A DNA stretch of 64,000 nt from Caldilineaceae bacterium (GTDB lineage: Bacteria; Chloroflexota; Anaerolineae; Caldilineales; Caldilineaceae), in NCBI GenBank assembly GCA_020634815.1, contig JACKBA010000006.1, forward strand, positions 62,001 through 126,000. The letters are read 5' to 3'. This document shows, piece by piece, positions 37,563-45,088 of the stretch; the stretch's first letter is position 1, and the number at the start of each line of letters is the position of its first letter. The notes beneath the pieces were generated by a model. It was given only the letters and a program-made list of their open reading frames with translations, searched no databases and was not told the DNA's origin. The position numbers were made by a program, and so were the translations under genes.

Positions 37563-38456
37563 CTATTCTGCGGCGAGCCAGCGCGCGTAGACGCCGCTGG
37601 GAAGCTGACGGGCGCGGGTGGCGTCGGCCTGCTCTTCGGGGACGGTCATCTCGCCCGCCTCGATTGTGCCCTTGCGCCCGCTGGTGACGATGTCGAGCTG
37701 GTTGCGCATGGTGATGGGCGTGAAGCCGGGCGTGTGGCAGCTATAGAGCACGAAGAGCGCATCGGGCGCCAGCAGTGAACGGCACGCCTGGAGGAGCGGC
37801 ACCAGGTCGTTCTCGATCTTGAAGACCTCGCCCTTAGGGCCGCGGCCAAAGGTGGGCGGGTCGAGGATGATGGCCTGGTAGGTGTGGCCGCGCCGCTCTT
37901 CGCGCTGGACGAACTTCATGGCATCATCCACCAGCCAGCGGATGGGGCGTTCCTGCAAGCCGCTCAGCTCGGCGTTCTTGCGCGCCCAGTCCACCACGCC
38001 GCGCGCGGCATCGAGATGCACGCAGTGCGCGCCGGCCTGGCTGCATGCCAGCGTGCTGCCGCCTGTGTAGCCGAAGAGATTGAGCACGTGCAGGTTGCGG
38101 TGGTTGGTGCGCGCCAGCCGGGCACGGATGGCGTCGCGCATCCAGTTCCAGTTTTCGAGTTGCTCGGCAAAGAGGCCTAGATGGCCGAAGTTGGTGAGCT
38201 TGATGTGAAATTGCAGGTCGCCGTAGAGCACTTCAAACTCGCGGTTGACCTTGCGCGCAAACTTCCAGCGCCCGCCGTCCTCGTTGGAGGAGCGCTCGTA
38301 GAGGCCGTCGGCGCGCTCCCAGTCGCTGTCGATGCGCCGCGGCTGCCAGATGGCCTGCAACGACGGCCGCACCAGCAGGTACGGGCCGATGCGCTCCAGC
38401 CGGCGCATATTGCCGGAGTCGAGTAATTGGTAGTCGTCGCCTGATTGTGCCGCCAT
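37563..38456 (-). CDS. Class I SAM-dependent methyltransferase (RlmK/RlmI-like)
   Basis: 297 residues. An N-terminal strand-rich part ('LERIGPYLLVRPSLQAIWQP', 'WERADGLYER', 'HIKLTNFGHLGLFAEQLENW') precedes the Rossmann domain: motif I 'HVLNLFGYTGGSTLACSQAG', acidic loop 'HCVHLDAARGVVDWARKNAE', and motif IV 'AIILDPPTFGRGPKGEVFKI'. This layout is that of the SAM-dependent 23S rRNA methyltransferase group that includes RlmK/RlmI. The exact target is unknown. ATG 38456 has GAGGGTGAG upstream. It has its own promoter; a short repeat sits in its leader. Confidence 0.85.
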   Translation of the reverse strand: MAAQSGDDYQLLDSGNMRRLERIGPYLLVRPSLQAIWQPRRIDSDWERADGLYERSSNEDGGRWKFARKVNREFEVLYGDLQFHIKLTNFGHLGLFAEQLENWNWMRDAIRARLARTNHRNLHVLNLFGYTGGSTLACSQAGAHCVHLDAARGVVDWARKNAELSGLQERPIRWLVDDAMKFVQREERRGHTYQAIILDPPTFGRGPKGEVFKIENDLVPLLQACRSLLAPDALFVLYSCHTPGFTPITMRNQLDIVTSGRKGTIEAGEMTVPEEQADATRARQLPSGVYARWLAAE

Positions 38457-38524
38457 GTGTCTCACCCTCTGTCCTGGTTCTCTGACGCGAATCCCGCACG
38501 GGTATTGCCGATTGGTGAACCCCC

Positions 38525-38553
38525 GGAACTCGCAACTCGCCCCTCGCAACTCG
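38525..38553. repeat. Short GCGAGTT/GCGAGGG heptamer array in the methyltransferase leader
   Basis: On the leftward strand about four heptamers (GCGAGGG, GCGAGTT type) lie right after the -10 element, so they form the 5' end of the transcript. They are related to the GGGGCGA array at 37269-37297. Confidence 0.7.
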
Positions 38554-38558
38554 TGTCG

Positions 38559-38588
38559 AGTGTAGCACAGCGGTTGGGTGAGACCCAA
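38559..38588 (-). promoter_or_regulatory. Promoter of the class I methyltransferase gene
   Basis: Leftward TTGGGT, 18-nt spacer, TACACT. The -35 is one arm of the palindrome TTGGGT-GAG-ACCCAA (38574-38588). Confidence 0.5.
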
Positions 38589-38600
38589 GCCGCCAGACTA

Positions 38601-38609
38601 TGGTATACT
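38601..38609 (+). promoter_or_regulatory. Extended -10 promoter for the CHAT operon
   Basis: TGGTATACT is a TGn-extended -10. Predicted start near 38616, about 90 nt before the ATG at 38707. No -35 is needed with an extended -10, and none is clear. Confidence 0.45.
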
Positions 38610-38706
38610 TTTTGCCAGGAGATGGCGCCGGCTGGCGGCGGCGCCCAGATCTCGATTCCGATCACCGATCGGGTGCATTGATTGTCTTTTCCCAGGAGTA
38701 TCAACG

Positions 38707-39201
38707 ATGGCTGCACAACTTGGCGACGAACGTCTGCCCTACTTTCGCGACCTCATTGGCCGGCTGGACGACACCCAACGCGATATCCTGACCAGCCTGC
38801 GCGACCGCGGGCCGGGTCTTGCCATGGATATCGCCGTGCGGGTGTTGCTCTTTCCCGATGAAATCAGCCGTCCCCTGCGCGACCTACAGGAGTTGAACCT
38901 GGTGCGGGCGCGACCTTTCACCGGCGCGCAGATGGGCGCCGAACTCTTCTCGCTGACGGTCGATGGCGAGCAGGTGGTGCGCCTGCTGCGCGAACCGGAG
39001 TTTATGAAGTCGGTTGCCGGCCGTGCGGCAGAGGCGCCGGCAGCCTATTCCGTCGCACCCGCCTTCGACCCGCGGCAGGAGCAGATCGAGCTACTCAAGC
39101 GCCGCGCCGACCTGGCTATCAAGCGCGGCGACGAGATCGCCGCCGACAAGTTTTTGAGCGAGGCCCAGGATATCGCCCAGCAACTCTCCGCCGCGTCCTG
39201 A
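38707..39201 (+). CDS. Small winged-helix-like protein, first gene of the CHAT operon
   Basis: 164 residues, family not recognised. Residues 10-105 look like a winged-helix or PCI-type fold: 'FRDLIGRLDDTQRDILTSLR', 'VRVLLFPDEISRPLRDLQEL', then a wing-like 'LVRARPFTGAQMGAELFSLT'. The C-terminal third is a charged helix ('RQEQIELLKRRADLAIKRGD'). It could bind DNA as a regulator of the operon or serve as an adaptor. AGGAG lies 9 nt before ATG. 28 nt separate it from the membrane protein gene, so the genes are probably co-transcribed. Confidence 0.7.
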   Translation: MAAQLGDERLPYFRDLIGRLDDTQRDILTSLRDRGPGLAMDIAVRVLLFPDEISRPLRDLQELNLVRARPFTGAQMGAELFSLTVDGEQVVRLLREPEFMKSVAGRAAEAPAAYSVAPAFDPRQEQIELLKRRADLAIKRGDEIAADKFLSEAQDIAQQLSAAS

Positions 39202-39229
39202 CCGGCGCCACCACCGAACGGAGTCCTCA

Positions 39230-39871
39230 ATGATCGACTTCTGGAACCCGATTCTGGCCGGCGCCATCGGCGCCATCTGGGGGATCAGCGAACTCATCGG
39301 CACCTTCAAGAACGAGACCGGCCGGTCGCTGCGCATGGGCGGCGCCTGGCTGCTCATTGGCGTCAACTTCCTGGCCGCGCTGCTCGTCTACCTGCTGGTC
39401 GCCGCGCTGGTGCCGGCCGCGGCCAACTGGAGCGCGGCGATCCTTGTCGGGCTGGCGTGGCCCACGGTGATCCGCAACAGCGCGATCAAGCTGGCGCAAC
39501 CGCTTGACGCCGCGGCTGCCCAGGAGAGCGCCGCCGTGCGCTTCGAGCAGGTCTACGGCCGCGTGCAGGATCTGGCCAGCCAGCTCATCAACAACGGGCT
39601 GACGCGCCAGCGGCTCGCGCTCATCGGCGACGCCACGCGCGTCAACCTGAACACGCTGGAGCGCCATGCGCGCATGGCGCTGATCGCCTCACCCTTGCAG
39701 GAAAAACAGGGCATGCCGCCCGACCGCTACATCGACCGCATCCGCGACCATGAAGGGTGGAGCAGCGAGATTAAGAAGGCCTACCTGGCCGCCTTCATCA
39801 TCAACAATTTCGGCCGCGAGGTGCTGCGCGATGCCATGCGCGCCACCGGCGACGAACCGCCCGCCGCCTGA
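39230..39871 (+). CDS. Membrane protein with cytoplasmic helical domain, second gene of the CHAT operon
   Basis: 213 residues, family not recognised. The first 82 residues hold two to three hydrophobic segments ('PILAGAIGAIWGISELIGTF', 'GAWLLIGVNFLAALLVYLLV', 'WSAAILVGLAWPTVI'). The rest is a soluble helical domain ('RFEQVYGRVQDLASQLINNG', 'TLERHARMALIASPLQ') ending in a Pro/Ala tail. GGAG lies before ATG. Its place directly before a caspase-like protease-NTPase suggests a functional partner, possibly a membrane effector or anchor; this is inference. Confidence 0.75.
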   Translation: MIDFWNPILAGAIGAIWGISELIGTFKNETGRSLRMGGAWLLIGVNFLAALLVYLLVAALVPAAANWSAAILVGLAWPTVIRNSAIKLAQPLDAAAAQESAAVRFEQVYGRVQDLASQLINNGLTRQRLALIGDATRVNLNTLERHARMALIASPLQEKQGMPPDRYIDRIRDHEGWSSEIKKAYLAAFIINNFGREVLRDAMRATGDEPPAA

Positions 39872-39900
39872 CCCTGGCCGCCACACGAAAGCGCACTCCC

Positions 39901-42450
39901 ATGGATGCCCCATCACCCCTGTCGATTCTCCTGCTCGTCAGCAGCCCGCATGAGGCCGCGGTCAGCGTGCGCGACGACCTGCACGCGCTGCACGCGGCCG
40001 TCGATGACCTGCCCTACGCCGCCGAGTTCGTGACCTGCGTGGCCGAAAGCGACGCGCTGCTGCGCGTGCTCAACCGCTACGACCGGCCGCCCTTCCGCCT
40101 GCTGCACTTCATTGGCCACGGCGCGCCCGACGGCGACGCCAGCGCGCTGCTGGCCTTCGAGGGCCGGCTGGGCGAACTGCGCCTGCTCGACGGCGAAGCG
40201 CTGGCGCCCGTGCTTGCGCCGTCCGGCCGGCCGGAGTTCGAGCTGGCCGTACTCTCGGCCTGCCACTCCGAGCGCGTCGCCGATGCGCTGGTCGGGCTGG
40301 GCGTGCGCCACGTTGTGGCCATCGAGGCCGACGCCACGGTCTACGAGATCGCGGCCGTGCGCTTTTACGAGCATTTCTACCGCGCGCTCTTTACCGGCGC
40401 CAGCGTGGCGCAGGCCTTTGGCGCCGGGCGCAGCGCCGTGCTGGCCGATGCCCGATTGGGCGCCGGTGCGGCGGCGGAGGCGGCCAAGTTCCGGCTGCTG
40501 CCTGCCGGCGCCGACCACGCCGCCGTGACCATTGCCGCCGCACCTGACGCGGCCGGGGCGCGCATGCTCGCACTGCCCGCCATTGCCGGCTCGCACTTTC
40601 GCCGGCCGGCCGTGGGCTTCATCGGCCGCGCTGGCGAGAAGCTGGCGATTTTGCGCGAGTTGGATGCGCACCGCGGCGTGCTGATCCGCGGCGTCAGTGG
40701 CATCGGCAAGAGCGAGCTGGCGCGCGAAAGCGCACGCTGGCTGGCCGAGCGTGGCTGGGTGGATGCGCGCCGATGCTACTTTGCGCCGCTGGCCGAAGCG
40801 CGCAGCGCGACGGATGTGCGCGTGGCCGTGGCGCTGGCGATCGGCGTCGGCCCCGACCAACTGCCGCAGGATGGCGACCAGGCCAACGACTGGCTGGCGC
40901 AGCAACTGCCGCGGCGCAGCCTGCTCGTCCTCGACGAGGCGGAGAACGCGGTGGAGGCCGGCGGCCGCGCCGTGCGCGACCTGATGGAGCGGCTGGTGCA
41001 GGCCGAGAGCCGCCCGCTGCTGATCGTCACCTCGCAGAAAGATGTGGGCAGTCGCGCCCTGCCCGCCTATTCCGTGCAGCGCATGCGCAGCGCCGACGCC
41101 GTCCGCATGTTCGTGCAGTGTGCCGGGCTGGATGGCGCCGACCTGGCGCGGCTCGACCGCACGCACCTGGCCGAGGCGCTCGACTTTGTCGACCGCGTGC
41201 CGCGCGCCATCGAGCTGCTGGGCGCCGAGTGGCGCTACCGCCACGACGCCGATTTTAGTGGCCTGATCGCCGACCTGCACCGCCACCGCGACCGCATCCT
41301 GCGCGACCCGCACTACCCGGACGAAGTCAAGAGCGTGACGCTGGGCGTGCAGCTTGCCTACGACCGGCTGGCGCAGCGCTCCCTGGACGCCGCCGCCCTC
41401 TTTGCCGACCTGAGCCTCTTCCCCGGCGGGCTGAACGAGGCGGGTGCGCTCGCCCTCTATGGCGCAGCGGCGCCGCGATTGCTGCGCATGATCGAGGATC
41501 AGTCATTGCTCGAACGCCCCTACCCGGATCTTTTCTATCTCCCGACCCCCTTCCGCCATTTTGCCGAACGGCAGTTGACCGGCGGCGCCGCGGCCGCACA
41601 GCAACGATTGGGCATGCAGGCGCTTGCCTTTTACGAAGATTGGGTCGAAGCGCTCGATCGCGGGTTGCAGGGTGGCGGCGATGCCATGGGCGCCGTGGCA
41701 GCGCGCTATCTTGCCGAACTGTCCACCATCGAGGCATGGGCGGCCTGGGGTCTGGCCAACGAGGCGGCGACGGAAAGCCGGCCGCGCGCGCCGCAACTGG
41801 TCGCCAATCTTGAGAATATCTACGTGATGGGCGACCTGCTGCGCCACCGTCGCGCCTTGTTGGTAGATGCGCTGGCCGCGGCGCAGCGTCTGCGCGATCG
41901 CGGCGGGGAAGCGAACGTGCTCCAGGCGTTGGGCGATCTGGCGCTGCGCGAGGCTGATCTGGGGGAGGCGCGGCGGCGCTATGAGGCGGCGCTGGCGATC
42001 TACCCGCAAATCGGCGCCCGGCTGGGGGAAGCGAACATGCAGAAGGCGTTGGGCGATCTGGCGCTGCGCGAGGCTGATCTGGGGGAGGCGCGGCGGCGCT
42101 ATGAGGCGGCGCTGGCGATCTACCCGCAAATCGGCGACCGGCTGGGGGAAGCGAACGTGCTCCAGGCGTTGGGCGATCTGGCGCTGTGCGAGGCTGATCT
42201 GGGGAGCGGCGGCGCAGAGCGGCGCTGGCGATCACCCGCAATCGCGCCAGCTGGGGAAGCGAACATGCAGAAGGCGTTGGGCGATCTGGCGCTGCGCGAG
42301 GCTGATCTGGGGGAGGCGCGGCGGCGCTATGAGGCGGCGCTGGCGATCTACCCGCAAATCGGCGACCGGCTGGGGGAAGCGAACGTGCAGAAGGCGTTGG
42401 GCGATCTGGCGCTGTGCGAGGCTGATCTGGGGGAGGCGCGGCGGCGCTGA
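39901..42450 (+). CDS. CHAT protease-NB-ARC-like NTPase-TPR protein (reading frame truncated in the repeats)
   Basis: 849 residues as read. Residues 1-200 are a caspase-like CHAT domain with the His/Cys dyad in 'LLHFIGHGAP' (His73) and 'LAVLSACHSERVADAL' (Cys121). Residues 240-560 form an NTPase of the NB-ARC/STAND type: Walker A 'RGVSGIGKSELARES' (about 263-276) and Walker B 'LLVLDEAENAV' (341-351), then a winged-helix-like part. From residue 669 there are TPRs of exactly 40 residues with consensus 'LGDLALREADLGEARRRYEA'. The frame ends at TGA 42448-42450 because two bases are missing in the fifth repeat. The intact gene probably ran to 43706. In this architecture the repeats sense, the NTPase oligomerises and the protease acts. 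Confidence 0.9.
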   Translation: MDAPSPLSILLLVSSPHEAAVSVRDDLHALHAAVDDLPYAAEFVTCVAESDALLRVLNRYDRPPFRLLHFIGHGAPDGDASALLAFEGRLGELRLLDGEALAPVLAPSGRPEFELAVLSACHSERVADALVGLGVRHVVAIEADATVYEIAAVRFYEHFYRALFTGASVAQAFGAGRSAVLADARLGAGAAAEAAKFRLLPAGADHAAVTIAAAPDAAGARMLALPAIAGSHFRRPAVGFIGRAGEKLAILRELDAHRGVLIRGVSGIGKSELARESARWLAERGWVDARRCYFAPLAEARSATDVRVAVALAIGVGPDQLPQDGDQANDWLAQQLPRRSLLVLDEAENAVEAGGRAVRDLMERLVQAESRPLLIVTSQKDVGSRALPAYSVQRMRSADAVRMFVQCAGLDGADLARLDRTHLAEALDFVDRVPRAIELLGAEWRYRHDADFSGLIADLHRHRDRILRDPHYPDEVKSVTLGVQLAYDRLAQRSLDAAALFADLSLFPGGLNEAGALALYGAAAPRLLRMIEDQSLLERPYPDLFYLPTPFRHFAERQLTGGAAAAQQRLGMQALAFYEDWVEALDRGLQGGGDAMGAVAARYLAELSTIEAWAAWGLANEAATESRPRAPQLVANLENIYVMGDLLRHRRALLVDALAAAQRLRDRGGEANVLQALGDLALREADLGEARRRYEAALAIYPQIGARLGEANMQKALGDLALREADLGEARRRYEAALAIYPQIGDRLGEANVLQALGDLALCEADLGSGGAERRWRSPAIAPAGEANMQKALGDLALREADLGEARRRYEAALAIYPQIGDRLGEANVQKALGDLALCEADLGEARRR

Positions 42451-43435
42451 GGCGGCGCTGGCGATCTACCCGCAAATCGGCGCCCGGCTGGGGAAGCGAA
42501 CGTGCAGAAGGCGTTGGCGATCTGGCGCTGCGCGAGGCTGATCTGGGGAGGCGCGGCGGCGCTATGAGGCGGCGCTGGCGATCTACCCGCAAATCGGCGA
42601 CCGGCTGGGGGAAGCGAACGTGCAGAAGGCGTTGGGCGATCTGGCGCTGTGCGAGGCTGATCTGGGGGAGGCGCGGCGGCGCTATGAGGCGGCGCTGGCG
42701 ATCTACCCGCAAATCGGCGCCCGGCTGGGGGAAGCGAACGTGCAGAAGGCGTTGGGCGATCTGGCGCTGTGCGAGGCTGATCTGGGGGAGGCGCGGCGGC
42801 GCTATGAGGCGGCGCTGGCGATCTACCCGCAAATCGGCGCCCGGCTGGGGGAAGCGAACGTGCTCCAGGCGTTGGGCGATCTGGCGCTGCGCGAGGCTGA
42901 TCTGGGGGAGGCGCGGCGGCGCTATGAGGCGGCGCTGGCGATCTACCCGCAAATCGGCGACCGGCTGGGGGAAGCGAACGTGCAGAAGGCGTTGGGCGAT
43001 CTGGCGCTGCGCGAGGCTGATCTGGGGGAGGCGCGGCGGCGCTATGAGGCGGCGCTGGCGATCTACCCGCAAATCGGCGCCCGGCTGGGGGAAGCGAACG
43101 TGCTCCAGGCGTTGGGCGATCTGGCGCTGCGCGAGGCTGATCTGGGGGAGGCGCGGCGGCGCTATGAGGCGGCGCTGGCGATCTACCCGCAAATCGGCGA
43201 CCGGCTGGGGGAAGCGAACGTGCAGAAGGCGTTGGGCGATCTGGCGCTGCGCGAGGCTGATCTGGGGGAGGCGCGGCGGCGCTATGAGGCGGCGCTGGCG
43301 ATTACCCGCAAATCGGCGCCCGGCTGAAGCGAACGCAGAAGGCGTTGGGCGATCTGGCGCTGTGCGAGGCTGATCTGGGGAGGCGCGGCGGCGCTATGAG
43401 GCGGCGCTGGCGATTACCCGCAAATCGGCGCCCGG
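41905..43435 (+). repeat. Tandem array of about 13 near-identical 120-bp TPR units
   Basis: Units begin at GGGGAAGCGAAC near 41905, 42025, 42145, 42253, 42373, 42490, 42608, 42728, 42848, 42968, 43088, 43208 and 43327. Most are exactly 120 bp and differ at only a few sites: A/G giving Met or Val, CTCCAG or CAGAAG giving LQ or QK, CGC or TGC giving Arg or Cys, and GCC or GAC giving Ala or Asp. Units 9-10 and 11-12 repeat the same pair, a 240-bp higher-order unit. Units 3, 5, 6, 12 and 13 carry small deletions; units 7-11 are perfect. Confidence 0.95.
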
Positions 43436-43706
43436 GGAAGCGAACGTGCTCGCTTCTCTAGCGCGAATCGAAGTTTTGGATGGCAGAAGTGAGTCAGCGA
43501 TGGACTTGTTGAGCAAAGCGATCACTTTCTATCAGTCTCTGAATGATCGCTACAGTATTGCTGCACAACTCGGCAATTTCGGCTTGACGTTGCGTCAGTT
43601 TGGTCGCAATGATGAGGCAAAGCCGTTCCTGCTCCAATCGGCTGAGATTTTTGATGAAATTCATCTTCCCCAATATGCACAGCAACTGCGACGCGCCGCT
43701 AGTTGA
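42451..43706 (+). pseudogene. Downstream remainder of the interrupted CHAT-NTPase-TPR gene
   Basis: The TPR frame continues after the stop at 42450, but in other phases: 42608-43310 reads clean repeats in one frame, and 43446-43706 reads the natural C-terminus in another. The last part (86 residues from 43446) has no near-identical repeats but is still TPR-like ('AMDLLSKAITFYQSLNDRYS', 'AQLGNFGLTLRQFGRNDEAK') and ends at TAG/TGA near 43704. Its base composition is lower in GC than the array. Restoring the missing bases would give one protein of about 1,270 residues. It is either a real mutation or a consensus error in the repeats. Confidence 0.8.
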
Positions 43707-43775
43707 GCCATGAAGATCCTCCACTCTCCAAACGACAATCGCTGTGATGACACGTGACCACAAAGGCGCTGCGTT

Positions 43776-44558
43776 GTGAGTAACTCAGACACCATCCTCA
43801 CCCTGGAAACCATCGCCGCCAACGCCTGGCCTGCCGCCGAGGTGGAGGCGTGCCACGGCTGGCGGCTGCGCCACACGGGCGGCATCACGCGGCGCGCCAA
43901 CTCGGTGTGGCCCAACGGCGACACGGGCGGCGCCCCGCTGGCGGACAAGCTGGCGCGTGCAGAGGCCTTCTATGCGGAACGCACCCTGCCCGTCATCTTC
44001 CAGATCTGCGACGCCATGCAGCCGGCCGATCTCGACGCCCGGCTTGCCGCGCGCGGCTACGGCGCCGACGCCCACACCCACGTGCAGACGACTGCGCTGG
44101 CGAGCATGGTCGAGCGGCTGCCCTCCTTGCGCCACTACCCGGACTTCGAGGTCGAGGTGAGCGAGGAGTTCGACCCGCTCTGGTTCGAGCTCTACTGCGA
44201 GTCGGAGGCGGTTAGCGGTCACGCCGCGGCCATGCGCGGCGATATCCTGCAACGCATCGCCGCGCCGTGCGGCTATGTGGTGCTGCGCGCGGGCGGCGAG
44301 CCGGCCGCGGTGGGGCTGGGCGTGCTCGAGGCGGGCTGGCTGGGCATCTACTGCATGGCGACGCGCCCGGAGTTTCGCCGCCAAGGCGCGGCCAGCGCCA
44401 TCCTGCGCACGCTGGCGGTGTGGGCGCAACTCTACGATGCGCGCGACGCCTACCTGCAGGTGATGCACCGCAATGCCGCTGCCCAGGCTCTCTACGCCCG
44501 CGCCGGCTTCGTGACGACCTACGATTACCATTACCGCATCAAGCCGCAGGCGGGGTGA
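43776..44558 (+). CDS. GNAT-family N-acetyltransferase (260 aa, two-domain type)
   Basis: The first 110 residues have the layout of the N-half of tandem GNAT proteins ('LETIAANAWPAAEVEACHGW', 'RLRHTGGITRRANSVWPNGD', 'AEAFYAERTLPVIFQICDAM'). The C-half has the acetyl-CoA loop 'CMATRPEFRRQGAASAILRT' and 'QVMHRNAAAQALYARAGFVT'. The combination is that of the 'GNAT, EgtA/YncA-like' acetyltransferases that start with a Trp-containing module. The substrate is unknown. The start is GTG at 43776. It is 69 nt after the CHAT gene and not clearly part of that operon. Confidence 0.85.
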   Translation: MSNSDTILTLETIAANAWPAAEVEACHGWRLRHTGGITRRANSVWPNGDTGGAPLADKLARAEAFYAERTLPVIFQICDAMQPADLDARLAARGYGADAHTHVQTTALASMVERLPSLRHYPDFEVEVSEEFDPLWFELYCESEAVSGHAAAMRGDILQRIAAPCGYVVLRAGGEPAAVGLGVLEAGWLGIYCMATRPEFRRQGAASAILRTLAVWAQLYDARDAYLQVMHRNAAAQALYARAGFVTTYDYHYRIKPQAG

Positions 44559-44575
44559 GTGCGTATGAACCGCTG

Positions 44576-44653
44576 CCACAAAGTCGCAAAGACACAAAGG
44601 GGCACAAAGAAGCAACGGGACGCCGTCATCCTGTCATCTTGTCATCCTGTCAG
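44576..44653. repeat. CACAAAG and GTCATCCT short repeat island
   Basis: 44576-44612 has CACAAAG-type units (as at 37360-37410); 44625-44653 has four GTCATCCT/GTCATCTT-type units (as at 23079-23237). Unlike the other islands, the complementary partners are not both present here. Confidence 0.75.
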
Positions 44654-44703
44654 CGCCCGCACAGCCTTTCACAGAGTCTCTTGCGGCGGCGTGCGGACGA
44701 TTT

Positions 44704-44732
44704 TTGACACCGGGGCGCAAGGCTGGTACGCT
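44704..44732 (+). promoter_or_regulatory. Promoter of the candidate RNA / ABC exporter leader
   Basis: TTGACA, 17-nt spacer, TACGCT; predicted start near 44739. It is the same hexamer pair as the aromatic operon promoter. Confidence 0.6.
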
Positions 44733-44738
44733 TTGGCT

Positions 44739-45022
44739 TCACGGTAAGGCGTCCGCAACCGGATGCTTTTGAAGGCCGTTCTGAACAGCGCACAAACCTG
44801 TTGAACTGGCGATCATCGAGAAGTGAACTCTGGAGCGTTGTCGCGTGATTCTGCTCTCTGCCTGCCCGGTCAGGGCAGTAACCCAGGAAGGCACCATCCT
44901 GCCCACGCCGCGGCTGCTGGCCGCGGGCGGGTGGCGTTGCCCCGACATCGAACGGTGAGTTGAACCGGGACCTTGTGTTGTAGACCGGACCGTGGGCGGG
45001 GATCGTGCCCACGGTCTTTTCT
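44739..45022 (+). ncRNA. Candidate structured RNA (about 280 nt) with promoter and terminator
   Basis: No protein is evident between the promoter and the terminator. Several hairpins can be drawn: GCGTCC/GGATGC (44748-44765), AACAG/CTGTT (44784-44802), CTGCCC/GGGCAG (44861-44877), CAGGA/TCCTG (44883-44900), and a long GC-rich stem closing GCCCAC with GGTGGC (44902-44936) around CCGCGG arms. It ends in an intrinsic terminator. It could be a free small RNA or a riboswitch-like leader of the ABC exporter whose ATG is 64 nt past the terminator. I could not match it to SRP RNA, 6S, RNase P, tmRNA, a T-box or a cobalamin riboswitch. Confidence 0.45.
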
Positions 45023-45026
45023 TTTG
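44988..45026 (+). terminator. Intrinsic terminator between the candidate RNA and the ABC exporter
   Basis: GACCGTGGGC (44988-44997) pairs perfectly with GCCCACGGTC (45007-45016) around a 9-nt loop, followed by TTTTCTTTT. It is strong. Confidence 0.8.
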
Positions 45027-45088
45027 CCGCGGCCATGACGTCGATGGCCCAGGCTGCTCCCCAATCGACGCGCATCAAGGAGGTCGAC

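Noticed and set aside
40391..41313. A 466-codon leftward frame inside the CHAT gene
   Set aside because: Antisense shadow with biased composition; the rightward frame holds the catalytic and Walker motifs.
41327..43192. A 621-codon leftward open frame across the TPR array
   Set aside because: It is the antisense shadow of the GC-rich repeats; its Arg/Pro-rich repeats have no domain and follow the 120-bp period of the real gene.
44739..44990. SRP RNA, T-box or cobalamin riboswitch before the ABC exporter
   Set aside because: GGTCAGG and GGAAGG occur, but the order and the AGCA part of SRP domain IV do not fit; GGGTGGCG lies inside a stable stem and is not followed by the T-box ACCGCG; the cobalamin box is absent.
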